Shown: positions 1 to 7,385, counted from the first letter of the stretch. The stretch: DNA of 7,774 nt from Clostridia bacterium (GCA_900770605.1 CAAGKS010000106.1:1-7774), one strand, 5' to 3'. Notes: a model not told the origin generated them from the letters alone. Program-made: numbers and translations.

Positions 1-15
1 ACGCTCTTCCGATCT
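1..15. other. Illumina adapter remnant (assembly artefact)
   Basis: The first 15 bases, ACGCTCTTCCGATCT, are identical to the 3' end of the standard Illumina read-1 adapter. An exact 15-base match at the extreme end of the sequence is best explained by untrimmed adapter carried into the assembly. Genomic sequence therefore starts at about base 16, and residues translated from 1-17 should not be trusted. Confidence 0.93.
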
Positions 16-17
16 CA

Positions 18-866
18 CAGCTCTCAAACGTAATTTCTTACGTTGACACACAAAGGGGACAGGACGTAACCAATCCCTTGCTCAAATATTTTGGCGCGGA
101 CACGTGGGACGCGGTCATCGGCTCTGCCGTTAACGTAAAGCAGATGCAAAGCCGTCTTGAAGTCAGCGCTATGGCGAATGCCGATAGTAGCAATTACAGA
201 TCGAGCTTCGTATATTACGATTTTTCTGACTATAACGTTTTCCATAATACCTTTGTCGGAGAGAACGGACAGTCGGTATATTCCACGCACGATGCATCGG
301 GTATGAGAGCGCTTCAGCTACGTGTTGATCCTCTTGAGGTCGGACATATTACGGAGTGCACGTACATTCTCGACTATGACGAGAGCCTGTCTCTCACCCC
401 CACGATCTCATTTACGCTTGGATTTGATGACGGCATTGAAAATTCAAGCGCACTTTACGAGGTTAAGCTTACACTTGGTAAGGGCAATTCAAGAGCGGTG
501 TGTAAGGCGATCATAGCGAGCGGAGATACTCAAAAGATATTCTTCGATATTTCCAATTATGTTGCGCAGAATAAGGTAGATTACGTAAAGATCGGCGTGC
601 GTGCTCTCACACAAAGCACCAATGCCGCTACCTTGCGTATATACGAGCTTCGCGGATATTCAAACGAGTATTCCGACGAGGAGCTCGGTGAGCTTATCGA
701 GCAGCAAAGAGCAGAGCAGAGAAACGCGGAGTCCTCAGGCAACGGCGGTGTATATCAGACCGTGCTCACGGTGGTGTGCATAATTTTCGTCCTTGTTGTC
801 GTGGCGGCAGGACTTTATATGGCGTTCAGAAAAGAAGATAATCAAAGACGCTCAAGGAGCGAATAA
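18..866 (+). CDS. Membrane-anchored extracytoplasmic protein, 5'-partial, function unknown
   Basis: The reading frame is open from the left edge to the TAA at 864-866, so the N-terminus is missing. I take it from the first whole codon after the adapter. About 282 residues remain. Most are polar, aromatic and beta-rich, and the stretch around 540-655 (KIFFDISNYV, VDYVKIGVRAL, ATLRIYELRGYS) reads like the closing strands of a jelly-roll or carbohydrate-binding-type beta sandwich; that fold is an inference. A charged linker rich in Glu and Gln (about 660-745) follows. Next comes one hydrophobic helix (about 755-825, containing IIFVLVVVAAGLY) and a short basic tail (RKEDNQRRSRSE). This predicts an outside domain, a stop-transfer anchor and a cytoplasmic C-terminus; any signal peptide would be in the missing part. 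dnaE follows 39 bases later on the same strand with no terminator between, so the two are probably co-transcribed. I do not recognise the family. Confidence 0.85.
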   Translation, partial: QLSNVISYVDTQRGQDVTNPLLKYFGADTWDAVIGSAVNVKQMQSRLEVSAMANADSSNYRSSFVYYDFSDYNVFHNTFVGENGQSVYSTHDASGMRALQLRVDPLEVGHITECTYILDYDESLSLTPTISFTLGFDDGIENSSALYEVKLTLGKGNSRAVCKAIIASGDTQKIFFDISNYVAQNKVDYVKIGVRALTQSTNAATLRIYELRGYSNEYSDEELGELIEQQRAEQRNAESSGNGGVYQTVLTVVCIIFVLVVVAAGLYMAFRKEDNQRRSRSE

Positions 867-882
867 GCGAATAAGCAAATAA
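859..882 (+). repeat. Three tandem 8-base units spanning the stop codon
   Basis: Units GCGAATAA (859-866), GCGAATAA (867-874) and GCAAATAA (875-882) lie end to end. The first contains the real stop codon. Because the unit length is 8, the three TAA triplets (864, 872, 880) fall in three different reading frames, closing all frames before dnaE. This probably arose by slippage duplication around the stop; any role is speculative. Confidence 0.8.
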
Positions 883-890
883 ATTTGTAG

Positions 891-901
891 AAAGGCGGTG
901 A
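891..901 (+). promoter_or_regulatory. Ribosome binding site of dnaE
   Basis: AAAGGCGGTGA differs by one base from the full anti-16S complement AAAGGAGGTGA and ends 4 bases before the ATG at 906. An in-frame TAG at 888-890 prevents any earlier start, so the dnaE start is well fixed. A strong site directly after the upstream gene suits translation from a shared mRNA. Confidence 0.85.
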
Positions 902-905
902 GCAA

Positions 906-3900
906 ATGTCAGGATTCGTGCATTTGCATCTTCACAGTGAATACAGTCTGCTTGACGGTGCTTGCCGTATAGCAGATATCCCCAAGCGCGCCAAGGAGTG
1001 CGGACATACGGCGGTGGCGCTTACAGACCACGGCGTTATGTATGGCGTAGTTCCGTTTTATCAGGCGTGTGTAGCCGAGGGAATAAAGCCTATAATCGGT
1101 TGCGAGGTCTACGTGGCATCGGGCTCGAGATTTGATAGGACAGTATATTCGGAGGGCTCGGGTAAGTATAATCACCTCGTGCTTCTTTGTAAGAATGAAA
1201 CGGGATACAGAAATCTCATTCGTATGGTATCCAAGGCGTTTACCGAGGGATTTTATTCAAAGCCGAGAGTTGATATGGAGCTTCTTCGCGCTCATAGCGA
1301 GGGACTTATCGCGCTTTCGGGTTGCCTTGCGGGTAAGATCCCGTCGCTTCTCAGCGCAGGTGATTTTGCTCAGGCGTGTGAATATGCAAGAGAGCTGTCC
1401 GCAGTATTTGGAGAGGGCAATTTCTATATTGAGCTTCAAAATCACGGACTTTCCCAGCAGGTGCAGGTGCTTCCTATGCTCGTCAGAGTTGCACAGGAGT
1501 GCGGTTTGCCTATGGTGGCAACCAATGACTGTCATTACCTCAGACGTGAAAACGCCAACACTCAGGCGGTGCTGATGTGCATACAGACCAACAGGATCAT
1601 ATCGGACGGACGCCCCGCAGGCTTTGAGACCGATGAGTTTTATTATAAGACCACGGACGAGATGCGGATGCTGTTTGGCAAGTACCGCGATGCAGTTGAA
1701 AACACGGTAAGGATCGCCGATCAGTGTAATTTTGAATTCGCATTTGACGACCCTAAGCTGCCTACGTTCAAGACCCCCGCAGGTATCAGCAGCGAGGATT
1801 ATTTGCGCAGGCTTGCAGAGGCAGGATTTGAGGCAAGAGTTGCTGATAAAACGCTTGTCACCGCGCCCGAGGGAGACGGGATCTATCGTGATAGAATAGA
1901 ATACGAGCTTTCCGTAATTCATAATATGGGCTATGATGATTATTTCCTCATAGTTCAGGATTACGTTAACTTTGCAAAATCCAAGAATATTCCCGTAGGA
2001 CCCGGAAGAGGCTCGGGCGCGGGAAGCCTTGTGGCATTTTTGCTTGGCATTACCGACGTCGATCCCATAAAGCTTGACCTGCTCTTTGAGAGATTTCTCA
2101 ATCCCGAGCGCGTCAGTATGCCAGATATAGATATTGACTTTTGTTATAACCGCAGAGATGAGGTCATAGCGTATATGTACGATAAGTACGGAGCTGATCA
2201 CGTCTCGCAGATAATCGCGTTCGGTACGCTTGCTGCAAGAGCGGCTATCCGTGACGTAGGACGCGCTATGGGCTTGCCTTACGCCGAGGTCGATCCCGTG
2301 GCAAGAGCCGTGCCTCATGAGCTTGGAGTAACGCTCAAGGACGCCCTGAAGCTCGCGCAGCTCAAGGTGCAGTATGAAAATTCGGATACCGTCAAGCAGC
2401 TCGTGGATACGGCTATGGAGCTTGAGGGTATGCCGAGAAACATAACGGTTCACGCGGCAGGACTTGTGGTTACGGATAACCCCGTGTCAAGCTACGTTCC
2501 GCTTGCAACGAGCAACGGAGCGATAGTAACACAGTTCGATATGGACGTTGTGGCAAAGCTCGGACTTCTTAAATTCGACTTTCTTGCTTTGCGCTATCTC
2601 ACTATCATTGACGAGGCGTGTGGCTTCGTAAAGGAGAACGATCCCGAATTTGATATTGAGAAGATACCGCTTGACGATAAAAAGACCTTTGAGCTTATCT
2701 CCTCAGGAGCAACGCTTGGAGTGTTCCAGCTTGAATCCGCAGGTATGAGACAGATGCTCTCGGAGCTCAAGCCCTCCTGCTTTGAGGATATAATAGCGGC
2801 GATAGCGCTTTACCGCCCGGGTCCTATGGATTCGATACCGCAGTATATCAAAGCAAGACATAACCCTCAGGACGTAAAGTTCGCGCACCCCATACTTGAG
2901 CCTATACTGCGCTCTACCTACGGCTGTATAGTTTATCAGGAGCAGGTAATGAGCGTGTTCAGAGAGATGGCGGGTTATTCTTACGGACACGCTGATATCG
3001 TAAGAAGAGCAATGTCAAAGAAAAAAGCCGACGTGCTCAATGCAGAGCGCGACAGCTTCCTTGACGGCGCGAAAAAGAACGGAATAGACGCCGACGTGGC
3101 AGGCGGAATATTCGATGAGATATCATCGTTCGCAAGATACGCCTTCAACAAGAGTCACGCCGCGGCATACGCCGTGATATCTTACCGCACGGCGTATCTT
3201 AAAGCGCATTATCCTTGCGAGTATATGGCGGCTCTTATGACCTCGGTGCTGGGTAACCTTACAAAGCTCGCGGAATATATCAGCGAGTGCAATAACTACG
3301 GAATAAAGGTATTGCCCCCCGATATTAACCGCAGTATGATGTATTTCCATCCCGATAAAAATAATATAATCTTCGGCTTGCTTGCTATTAAGAACGTAGG
3401 AAAGCAGTTCATTGAGAATATTATTAAGGAGCGCCGTACCGCGCCCTTTGAGGACCTTGAGGACTTTATTTCGCGAATGGCTGATTATGACGTCAATAAG
3501 CGAATGGTAGAGTCACTTATAAAGGTCGGCGCATTTGACGGTATGGGAGTTTACAGAAGCAGAATGCTTGTGTCTTACGATAAGCTCATCGCCATAAGAG
3601 CAGAGAAGAGCAGATCGAACGTTTCAGGTCAGCTTGATATGTTCTCAAGCGTTCTCGGCTCGTCGAATGCCGCGCCTAAATTCGAGTATCCGCAGATCCC
3701 CGAGTATCCTATAAAGGAAAAGCTCCTGATGGAAAAGGAGAGTGCGGGAATGTACTTCTCGGGTCACCTGATAGACAGCTATTCGGAGAACGTTGAGCAT
3801 CTTGCGCCTATGAGCATATCCGCTTGCCTTGACGCTGAATCTCTAAAAGAGAAGCAGAGCGTCTGCGTTTGCGGTATAGTGTCCTCGGTGACAGTAAAGA

Positions 3901-4409
3901 CCACCAAGAAAAAGGAGCGAATGGCGTTTGTAATGCTTGAGGACAGATATGGCGAGATAGAGTGCCTCGTGTTCCCGACCAAGTATCAACAGCTCTTTTC
4001 TCTCATAAGAGAGGACGCGCCCCTTTGCATTGAGGGAACTATATCCTTGCGAGAGGAAGAAGCGCCTAAGATATTAGTTAATAATATCACCGAGCTTGTC
4101 GAGAACGGACGCTTTGATCCGAGCACTCCAAAGAAAGTGAGCGCGCCGAGAGCATCAACTCCCGCGCCTGAAGCTCCGCGCAGGACAGCGCCTTACTCAA
4201 AGCTTTATCTGCGAGTTCCGGATATGAATTGCCGCGAGTATCTTGCGGCTCAGAGCATAATAGATACGTCCGGTGGCGAGGTAAAGGTCATATTTTACGA
4301 TAGCCTGCGCTCGTCCTATCACGATAGCGGTAAGACCGTGCGCATTACAGTGCCGCTGATGGATAAGCTGATCGATCTGCTCGGCGAGGCAAACGTAGTC
4401 ATCAAATGA
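906..4409 (+). CDS. dnaE: DNA polymerase III subunit alpha (DnaE)
   Basis: This is the catalytic subunit for chromosome replication (EC 2.7.7.7), full length at 1167 residues. The N-terminal PHP domain keeps all nine expected metal ligands: H8, H10, D17, H42, E67, H90, C140, D208 and H210. The palm carries GPGRGSGAGS (365-374), the acidic motif PDIDIDF (406-412) and the third catalytic aspartate D558 in KFDFLALR. GVFQLES (605-611), LYRPGPMD (635-642) and the later FNKSHAAAYAV are typical fingers-region motifs. A helix-hairpin-helix segment (about 824-845) is followed by a canonical beta-clamp binding motif, Q909-L-D-M-F913, and an OB fold (about 984-1050). A Pro/Ala-rich linker (about 1076-1100) leads to a small C-terminal domain. 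There is no DEDD exonuclease insertion, so this is not PolC; Clostridia usually carry PolC elsewhere. Low-GC Gram-positive DnaE typically extends RNA primers before hand-off to PolC, and that role is inferred here. It ends flush against a convergent gene. Confidence 0.98.
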   Translation: MSGFVHLHLHSEYSLLDGACRIADIPKRAKECGHTAVALTDHGVMYGVVPFYQACVAEGIKPIIGCEVYVASGSRFDRTVYSEGSGKYNHLVLLCKNETGYRNLIRMVSKAFTEGFYSKPRVDMELLRAHSEGLIALSGCLAGKIPSLLSAGDFAQACEYARELSAVFGEGNFYIELQNHGLSQQVQVLPMLVRVAQECGLPMVATNDCHYLRRENANTQAVLMCIQTNRIISDGRPAGFETDEFYYKTTDEMRMLFGKYRDAVENTVRIADQCNFEFAFDDPKLPTFKTPAGISSEDYLRRLAEAGFEARVADKTLVTAPEGDGIYRDRIEYELSVIHNMGYDDYFLIVQDYVNFAKSKNIPVGPGRGSGAGSLVAFLLGITDVDPIKLDLLFERFLNPERVSMPDIDIDFCYNRRDEVIAYMYDKYGADHVSQIIAFGTLAARAAIRDVGRAMGLPYAEVDPVARAVPHELGVTLKDALKLAQLKVQYENSDTVKQLVDTAMELEGMPRNITVHAAGLVVTDNPVSSYVPLATSNGAIVTQFDMDVVAKLGLLKFDFLALRYLTIIDEACGFVKENDPEFDIEKIPLDDKKTFELISSGATLGVFQLESAGMRQMLSELKPSCFEDIIAAIALYRPGPMDSIPQYIKARHNPQDVKFAHPILEPILRSTYGCIVYQEQVMSVFREMAGYSYGHADIVRRAMSKKKADVLNAERDSFLDGAKKNGIDADVAGGIFDEISSFARYAFNKSHAAAYAVISYRTAYLKAHYPCEYMAALMTSVLGNLTKLAEYISECNNYGIKVLPPDINRSMMYFHPDKNNIIFGLLAIKNVGKQFIENIIKERRTAPFEDLEDFISRMADYDVNKRMVESLIKVGAFDGMGVYRSRMLVSYDKLIAIRAEKSRSNVSGQLDMFSSVLGSSNAAPKFEYPQIPEYPIKEKLLMEKESAGMYFSGHLIDSYSENVEHLAPMSISACLDAESLKEKQSVCVCGIVSSVTVKTTKKKERMAFVMLEDRYGEIECLVFPTKYQQLFSLIREDAPLCIEGTISLREEEAPKILVNNITELVENGRFDPSTPKKVSAPRASTPAPEAPRRTAPYSKLYLRVPDMNCREYLAAQSIIDTSGGEVKVIFYDSLRSSYHDSGKTVRITVPLMDKLIDLLGEANVVIK

Positions 4410-4829
4410 TCAGCCGGTATAATCCTCAATAACTGAATATATACCGCTCATTCCAATCACCACAAACCCTTCCTCCAGCAGCTTCTTATCTGCTTCGGGA
4501 AGGGTTTTTATATATCTTTCTATGACGTATTCAAGCTCTCCGTCAGGCAAAGAGAATACGCCTATCTGTCCCGAATATTCTTTTATAAGATAGCTTTTCT
4601 CGGCGGTGTCGTCCTTTCCCGTTGATACGGAATCGTCCTCGCCGTCCTCTTTTTCGATATAGACGTATTTGGTAAGCGTCACCACCTCATACTTGACCTC
4701 GGGCAAGGCGTTCAGCCTCGCGCGGAATAAGAGGCATATAGCTATCGTTACACATAAGAAGCAGATAGAGAGTATCAGCGTAAATAAAGGAAAGAAATTC
4801 TTTGCGGAGCTTTGCTCTTTGCTTGACAT
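4410..4829 (-). CDS. Small single-pass membrane protein, BofC C-terminal-domain-like
   Basis: This 139-residue protein starts at an ATG (4827-4829) behind AGGAGA at 4838-4843, 8 bases away. A short polar N-terminus is followed by one membrane helix (about residues 12-35), which predicts an inside N-terminus and an extracytoplasmic remainder. After an acidic, low-complexity linker (about 58-76) the C-terminal part contains YLIKEYSGQIGVF, then an Arg/Lys-containing helix with LPEADKKLLEEG, and ends IEDYTG. This pattern of a YxxKEYxGxIxVF strand, then LPExDxxLLExG, then EDYT recurs in small Clostridia proteins usually described as BofC C-terminal-domain proteins. B. subtilis BofC is a sporulation checkpoint regulator, but a link to sporulation here is not shown. 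The gene is convergent with dnaE, whose stop codon it touches, and divergent from the PBP gene, so it is probably monocistronic. Existence is well supported; the family assignment is moderate. Confidence 0.82.
   Translation of the reverse strand: MSSKEQSSAKNFFPLFTLILSICFLCVTIAICLLFRARLNALPEVKYEVVTLTKYVYIEKEDGEDDSVSTGKDDTAEKSYLIKEYSGQIGVFSLPDGELEYVIERYIKTLPEADKKLLEEGFVVIGMSGIYSVIEDYTG
4464..4509 (+). terminator. Probable intrinsic terminator of dnaE, inside the opposing gene
   Basis: AAACCCTTCC (4464-4473) pairs perfectly with GGAAGGGTTT (4498-4507). Inside it AGCAG (4477-4481) pairs with CTGCT (4490-4494), separated by a 3x3 internal loop and closed by an 8-base loop. The right arm runs into TTTTT (4505-4509) and then ATATATC, giving + strand terminator polarity. 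It starts 54 bases after the dnaE stop. On the minus strand no T-run follows the stem, so it should not stop the opposing gene, in whose coding region it lies. Confidence 0.7.
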
Positions 4830-4837
4830 ATATTTTG

Positions 4838-4843
4838 TCTCCT
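4838..4843 (-). promoter_or_regulatory. Ribosome binding site of the BofC-like gene
   Basis: The minus strand reads AGGAGA, followed by 8 bases and the ATG at 4829-4827. This is a good Shine-Dalgarno match at standard spacing. It supports both the reality of the small gene and its start codon. Confidence 0.85.
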
Positions 4844-4926
4844 GAAAAATTATTTGCTGTTATTGTTAGCAAAAATTTATATTTTATGCCCTCGCGTGTA
4901 ATAATAAAGAAAAGTTTTACCAAAAA
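4844..4926. promoter_or_regulatory. Divergent promoter region with a small inverted repeat
   Basis: This AT-rich stretch separates two divergent genes and must hold both promoters if each is transcribed separately. On the + strand TTGCTG (4854-4859) and TATATT (4878-4883), 18 bases apart, form a weak -35/-10 candidate placing a start about 50 bases before the PBP gene. TGTAATAAT (4897-4905) is an alternative extended -10. On the minus strand the segment around 4877-4890 reads CATAAAATATAAAT, with several -10-like hexamers but no good -35. A 6-bp inverted repeat, TTTGCT (4853-4858) and AGCAAA (4868-4873), overlaps the first + strand candidate and could be an operator. None of these elements is strong enough to assign firmly. 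Confidence 0.4.
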
Positions 4927-4933
4927 GAGAGGG
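4927..4933 (+). promoter_or_regulatory. Ribosome binding site deciding the PBP start
   Basis: The purine run AGAGGG (about 4928-4933) lies 7 bases before the ATG at 4941. The in-frame TTG at 4935 would leave only one base of spacing. The ATG is therefore the better start, two residues shorter than the longest open frame. Confidence 0.65.
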
Positions 4934-4940
4934 CTTGGGA

Positions 4941-7385
4941 ATGGCAGGTAGGATATTGCTGCGAATATTGCTCATAGCGTTGATAATAATGGCGGTAGCG
5001 GCGCTTTTCGTGGGCTTGTTTGCGGTTTTGTATATTGACACGTATATAGAAAAGGATATAGACGAAAGTATCTTCTATGACGTTGGAAGCGGCGTTCAGA
5101 GCAAGATATACTATTACGATTATCAGGACAGAAGCAATAGGATAGGCAACGCCGTAGAGCTGAAGGGTGAGGAGCTTTTCGGAGGATACAGATGCAGCTT
5201 TGCTTCATACAGTGAAATACCGCAGGATATGAAGGATGCATTCGTTGCCATCGAGGATAAGCGGTTTTATTCGCATAGCGGCGTTGACTGGCAGCGAACT
5301 CTCACCGCAGGCGTCAATTATTTTATAGGATTCAGGGATAGCTATGGCGGCTCTACCATAACTCAGCAGCTAATAAAGAACGTCACTGACGAGGACGATT
5401 ATTCCTTGCACAGAAAGGTGCAGGAGATATTTTGGGCGCTCGATCTTGAAAGTAAGCTCAGTAAGCAGGAGATACTTGAGATGTATCTCAATATCATAAA
5501 TCTCTCGCAGGGCTGTTACGGTGTCGGCGCGGCGTCGCAATATTATTTTTCAAAGGACGTCAGCGAGCTGACGCTCTCCGAGTGCGCGTGCATAGCGGCT
5601 ATCACCAATAGCCCGAGCTATTACGATCCGCTCAAAAATCCGGATAACAATAAAGCGCGGCGAGAGCTTATTCTGGCGCAGATGTACGATCAGGGGTATA
5701 TAAGCAAGGAAGAGCTTGACGAGGCAATGAGCGCCGATATCGTTTTTAACGTGGCGGATAATAATAGCGGAAAGATAAATTCATGGTACGTCGATATGGT
5801 TATAAATGACGTTATAGAGGATCTTTGTGAGCAATACGGGTATAGCAAAAGCATGGCAAATCTCGTTATCTATACGGGCGGTCTTGAAATATATACGGTC
5901 ATGGATAAGAGCGTGCAGGACGTGCTTGATGAGTATTATGCCGATATCTCAAATTTCTCATCGGGTACGGATGCCGAGCTTCCGCAATCTGCTATGATAG
6001 TTATAGATAGCCATACGGGTGACATTTTGGGCGTCGCGGGTGCGATAGGAGAAAAGAAGGGAAACCGAGTGCAGAATTTTGCAACCGATACAGTCCGTCC
6101 CGCAGGCTCAGTTATAAAACCGCTTTCGGTATATGCACCCGCGCTCGAAGCGGGACTGATAAGTTGGTCAAGCGTGTATGACGATACTCCCGTCAGATTT
6201 GTAGGAGACGAAAACACTCCTGCCGATAAGCTGACGCCGTGGCCTCAAAACGCGAGCGGAATATATCGCGGCCTGTCAAATATCAGCTATTCGATAGAGC
6301 ATTCCCTCAATACAGTGCCGATAAAGCTGCTTGATGAGATAGGTCTTGAAGAATCCTTCTGCTTCCTGCGCGACAAGCTGCACCTTGAAGGGCTTGTATC
6401 GCGTAAAAAACTCGCAGACGGAAGCGTGATAACTGATATGGATTACGCTGCGCTTGCGCTTGGACAGTTCAATTACGGCGTAAGCGTGAGAGATATGACC
6501 GCGGCATATTCTGTTTTCACTAATGACGGCGTTTATAACTATACGCGCTCGTATTATCAGGTACTGGATGCGAGCGGTGAGGTGATACTTGAGGACAGAT
6601 ATCGCGGAGAAGTGGTATTGAGTGAGGAGAACGCTGATCTTATGACGCTCTTGCTAGAGGGCGTCGTGCGAGAGGGCACCGCATCTGATATAAAGCTCTC
6701 CAAGTACGTTGAGTGCGCGGGAAAGACGGGGACTACTCAGAACAAGTATGATAACTGGTATATCGGATACACTCCGCATTATATATGCGGCGTGTGGATG
6801 GGATACGAGTATCCAAAGAGCCTCTCGGTGTATCACGGAAACAAGTGTAATCAGATATGGGATGAGGTAATGACGGTACTGCACGAGAAGTATATCGTCA
6901 GCGGAGATACAGAGTTTGATATAAGTACAAACATTATCAGGAGCGAATATTGCGCGGACTCGGGAAAGCTGATGACAGTCGCCTGCCATAGCGACGCGCG
7001 AGGCGACAGAGCAGAGGTCGGTTATTTTGTGGAGGGAACGGAGCCAACGGAATTTTGTGACTGTCACGTAATGGTGAGCTATGACGCGCAGGGCGGCGGA
7101 GTTGTTATCGGAGACTGTCCCGCGGATAATATAAAAAGAGTGGGAATGATAACTGTGGAGCGTAGCTTTCCGCGGCAGATATATATAACTGACGCGCAAT
7201 ACGTCTGGCGTGATATAGGTAAGGATGTAGTGCCCGAGACCGCTCCCGCCTTGGCGTTTTTCAATAATATATTGCCCGAAAAGACATTTTGCGGCATAAG
7301 TAATACCAAGATGCAGTATAACCGCGCCTGCAAGGAGCATTTCAATTATTTTGACTGGAAGGATAAGGTGTATTCTTCCGAATAA
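4941..7385 (+). CDS. Class A penicillin-binding protein (transglycosylase/transpeptidase)
   Basis: This bifunctional peptidoglycan synthase of 814 residues polymerises lipid II and cross-links stem peptides on the outer face of the membrane. A membrane anchor spans about residues 5-31. The GT51 domain has E105 in EDKRFYSH, GGSTITQQ (136-143), E162 in RKVQE and KQEILEMYLN (175-184). The two catalytic glutamates are 57 residues apart, as in E. coli PBP1b (E233/E290). The transpeptidase domain has the nucleophile in S390-V-I-K393, S455-L-N457 and K595-T-G597, followed by the typical NWYIGYTP and GVWMGYE. The C-terminal extension carries the family motif CADSGKL, then GTEPTEFCDCH. The extracytoplasmic part has 16 cysteines, which is many. 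There is no PASTA or FN3 repeat at the C-terminus. All catalytic motifs are intact. It is divergent from the BofC-like gene and convergent with the ABC exporter. Which class A paralogue (ponA, pbpF or other) cannot be told from sequence style alone. Confidence 0.97.
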   Translation: MAGRILLRILLIALIIMAVAALFVGLFAVLYIDTYIEKDIDESIFYDVGSGVQSKIYYYDYQDRSNRIGNAVELKGEELFGGYRCSFASYSEIPQDMKDAFVAIEDKRFYSHSGVDWQRTLTAGVNYFIGFRDSYGGSTITQQLIKNVTDEDDYSLHRKVQEIFWALDLESKLSKQEILEMYLNIINLSQGCYGVGAASQYYFSKDVSELTLSECACIAAITNSPSYYDPLKNPDNNKARRELILAQMYDQGYISKEELDEAMSADIVFNVADNNSGKINSWYVDMVINDVIEDLCEQYGYSKSMANLVIYTGGLEIYTVMDKSVQDVLDEYYADISNFSSGTDAELPQSAMIVIDSHTGDILGVAGAIGEKKGNRVQNFATDTVRPAGSVIKPLSVYAPALEAGLISWSSVYDDTPVRFVGDENTPADKLTPWPQNASGIYRGLSNISYSIEHSLNTVPIKLLDEIGLEESFCFLRDKLHLEGLVSRKKLADGSVITDMDYAALALGQFNYGVSVRDMTAAYSVFTNDGVYNYTRSYYQVLDASGEVILEDRYRGEVVLSEENADLMTLLLEGVVREGTASDIKLSKYVECAGKTGTTQNKYDNWYIGYTPHYICGVWMGYEYPKSLSVYHGNKCNQIWDEVMTVLHEKYIVSGDTEFDISTNIIRSEYCADSGKLMTVACHSDARGDRAEVGYFVEGTEPTEFCDCHVMVSYDAQGGGVVIGDCPADNIKRVGMITVERSFPRQIYITDAQYVWRDIGKDVVPETAPALAFFNNILPEKTFCGISNTKMQYNRACKEHFNYFDWKDKVYSSE

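Noticed and set aside
78..866. TTG at 78 as the true start of the first gene
   Set aside because: The frame stays open upstream to the adapter, no Shine-Dalgarno precedes the TTG, and a protein with a C-terminal anchor should have a signal peptide that is not present here. The gene is truncated at its 5' end.
1257..2453. 398-residue open frame on the minus strand inside dnaE
   Set aside because: It is antisense to the most conserved part of DnaE, has no family resemblance and reads as unstructured His/Arg/Cys-rich sequence. It is a codon-bias shadow of the real gene.
3991..4013. Small palindrome CTCTC-ATAA-GAGAG inside dnaE
   Set aside because: It is a short stem within conserved coding sequence with no T-run, most likely chance.
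4300..4409. Search for a minus-strand terminator of the BofC-like gene within the 3' end of dnaE
   Set aside because: I saw no stem followed by a T-run on the minus strand there, so I report none.
4687..4923. 78-residue minus-strand frame overlapping the BofC-like gene
   Set aside because: It overlaps the start of a better-supported gene in another frame, lacks a convincing binding site and runs through the intergenic promoter region.
4935..4940. TTG at 4935 as the PBP start
   Set aside because: The purine-rich binding site would be only one base away. ATG at 4941 has normal spacing.
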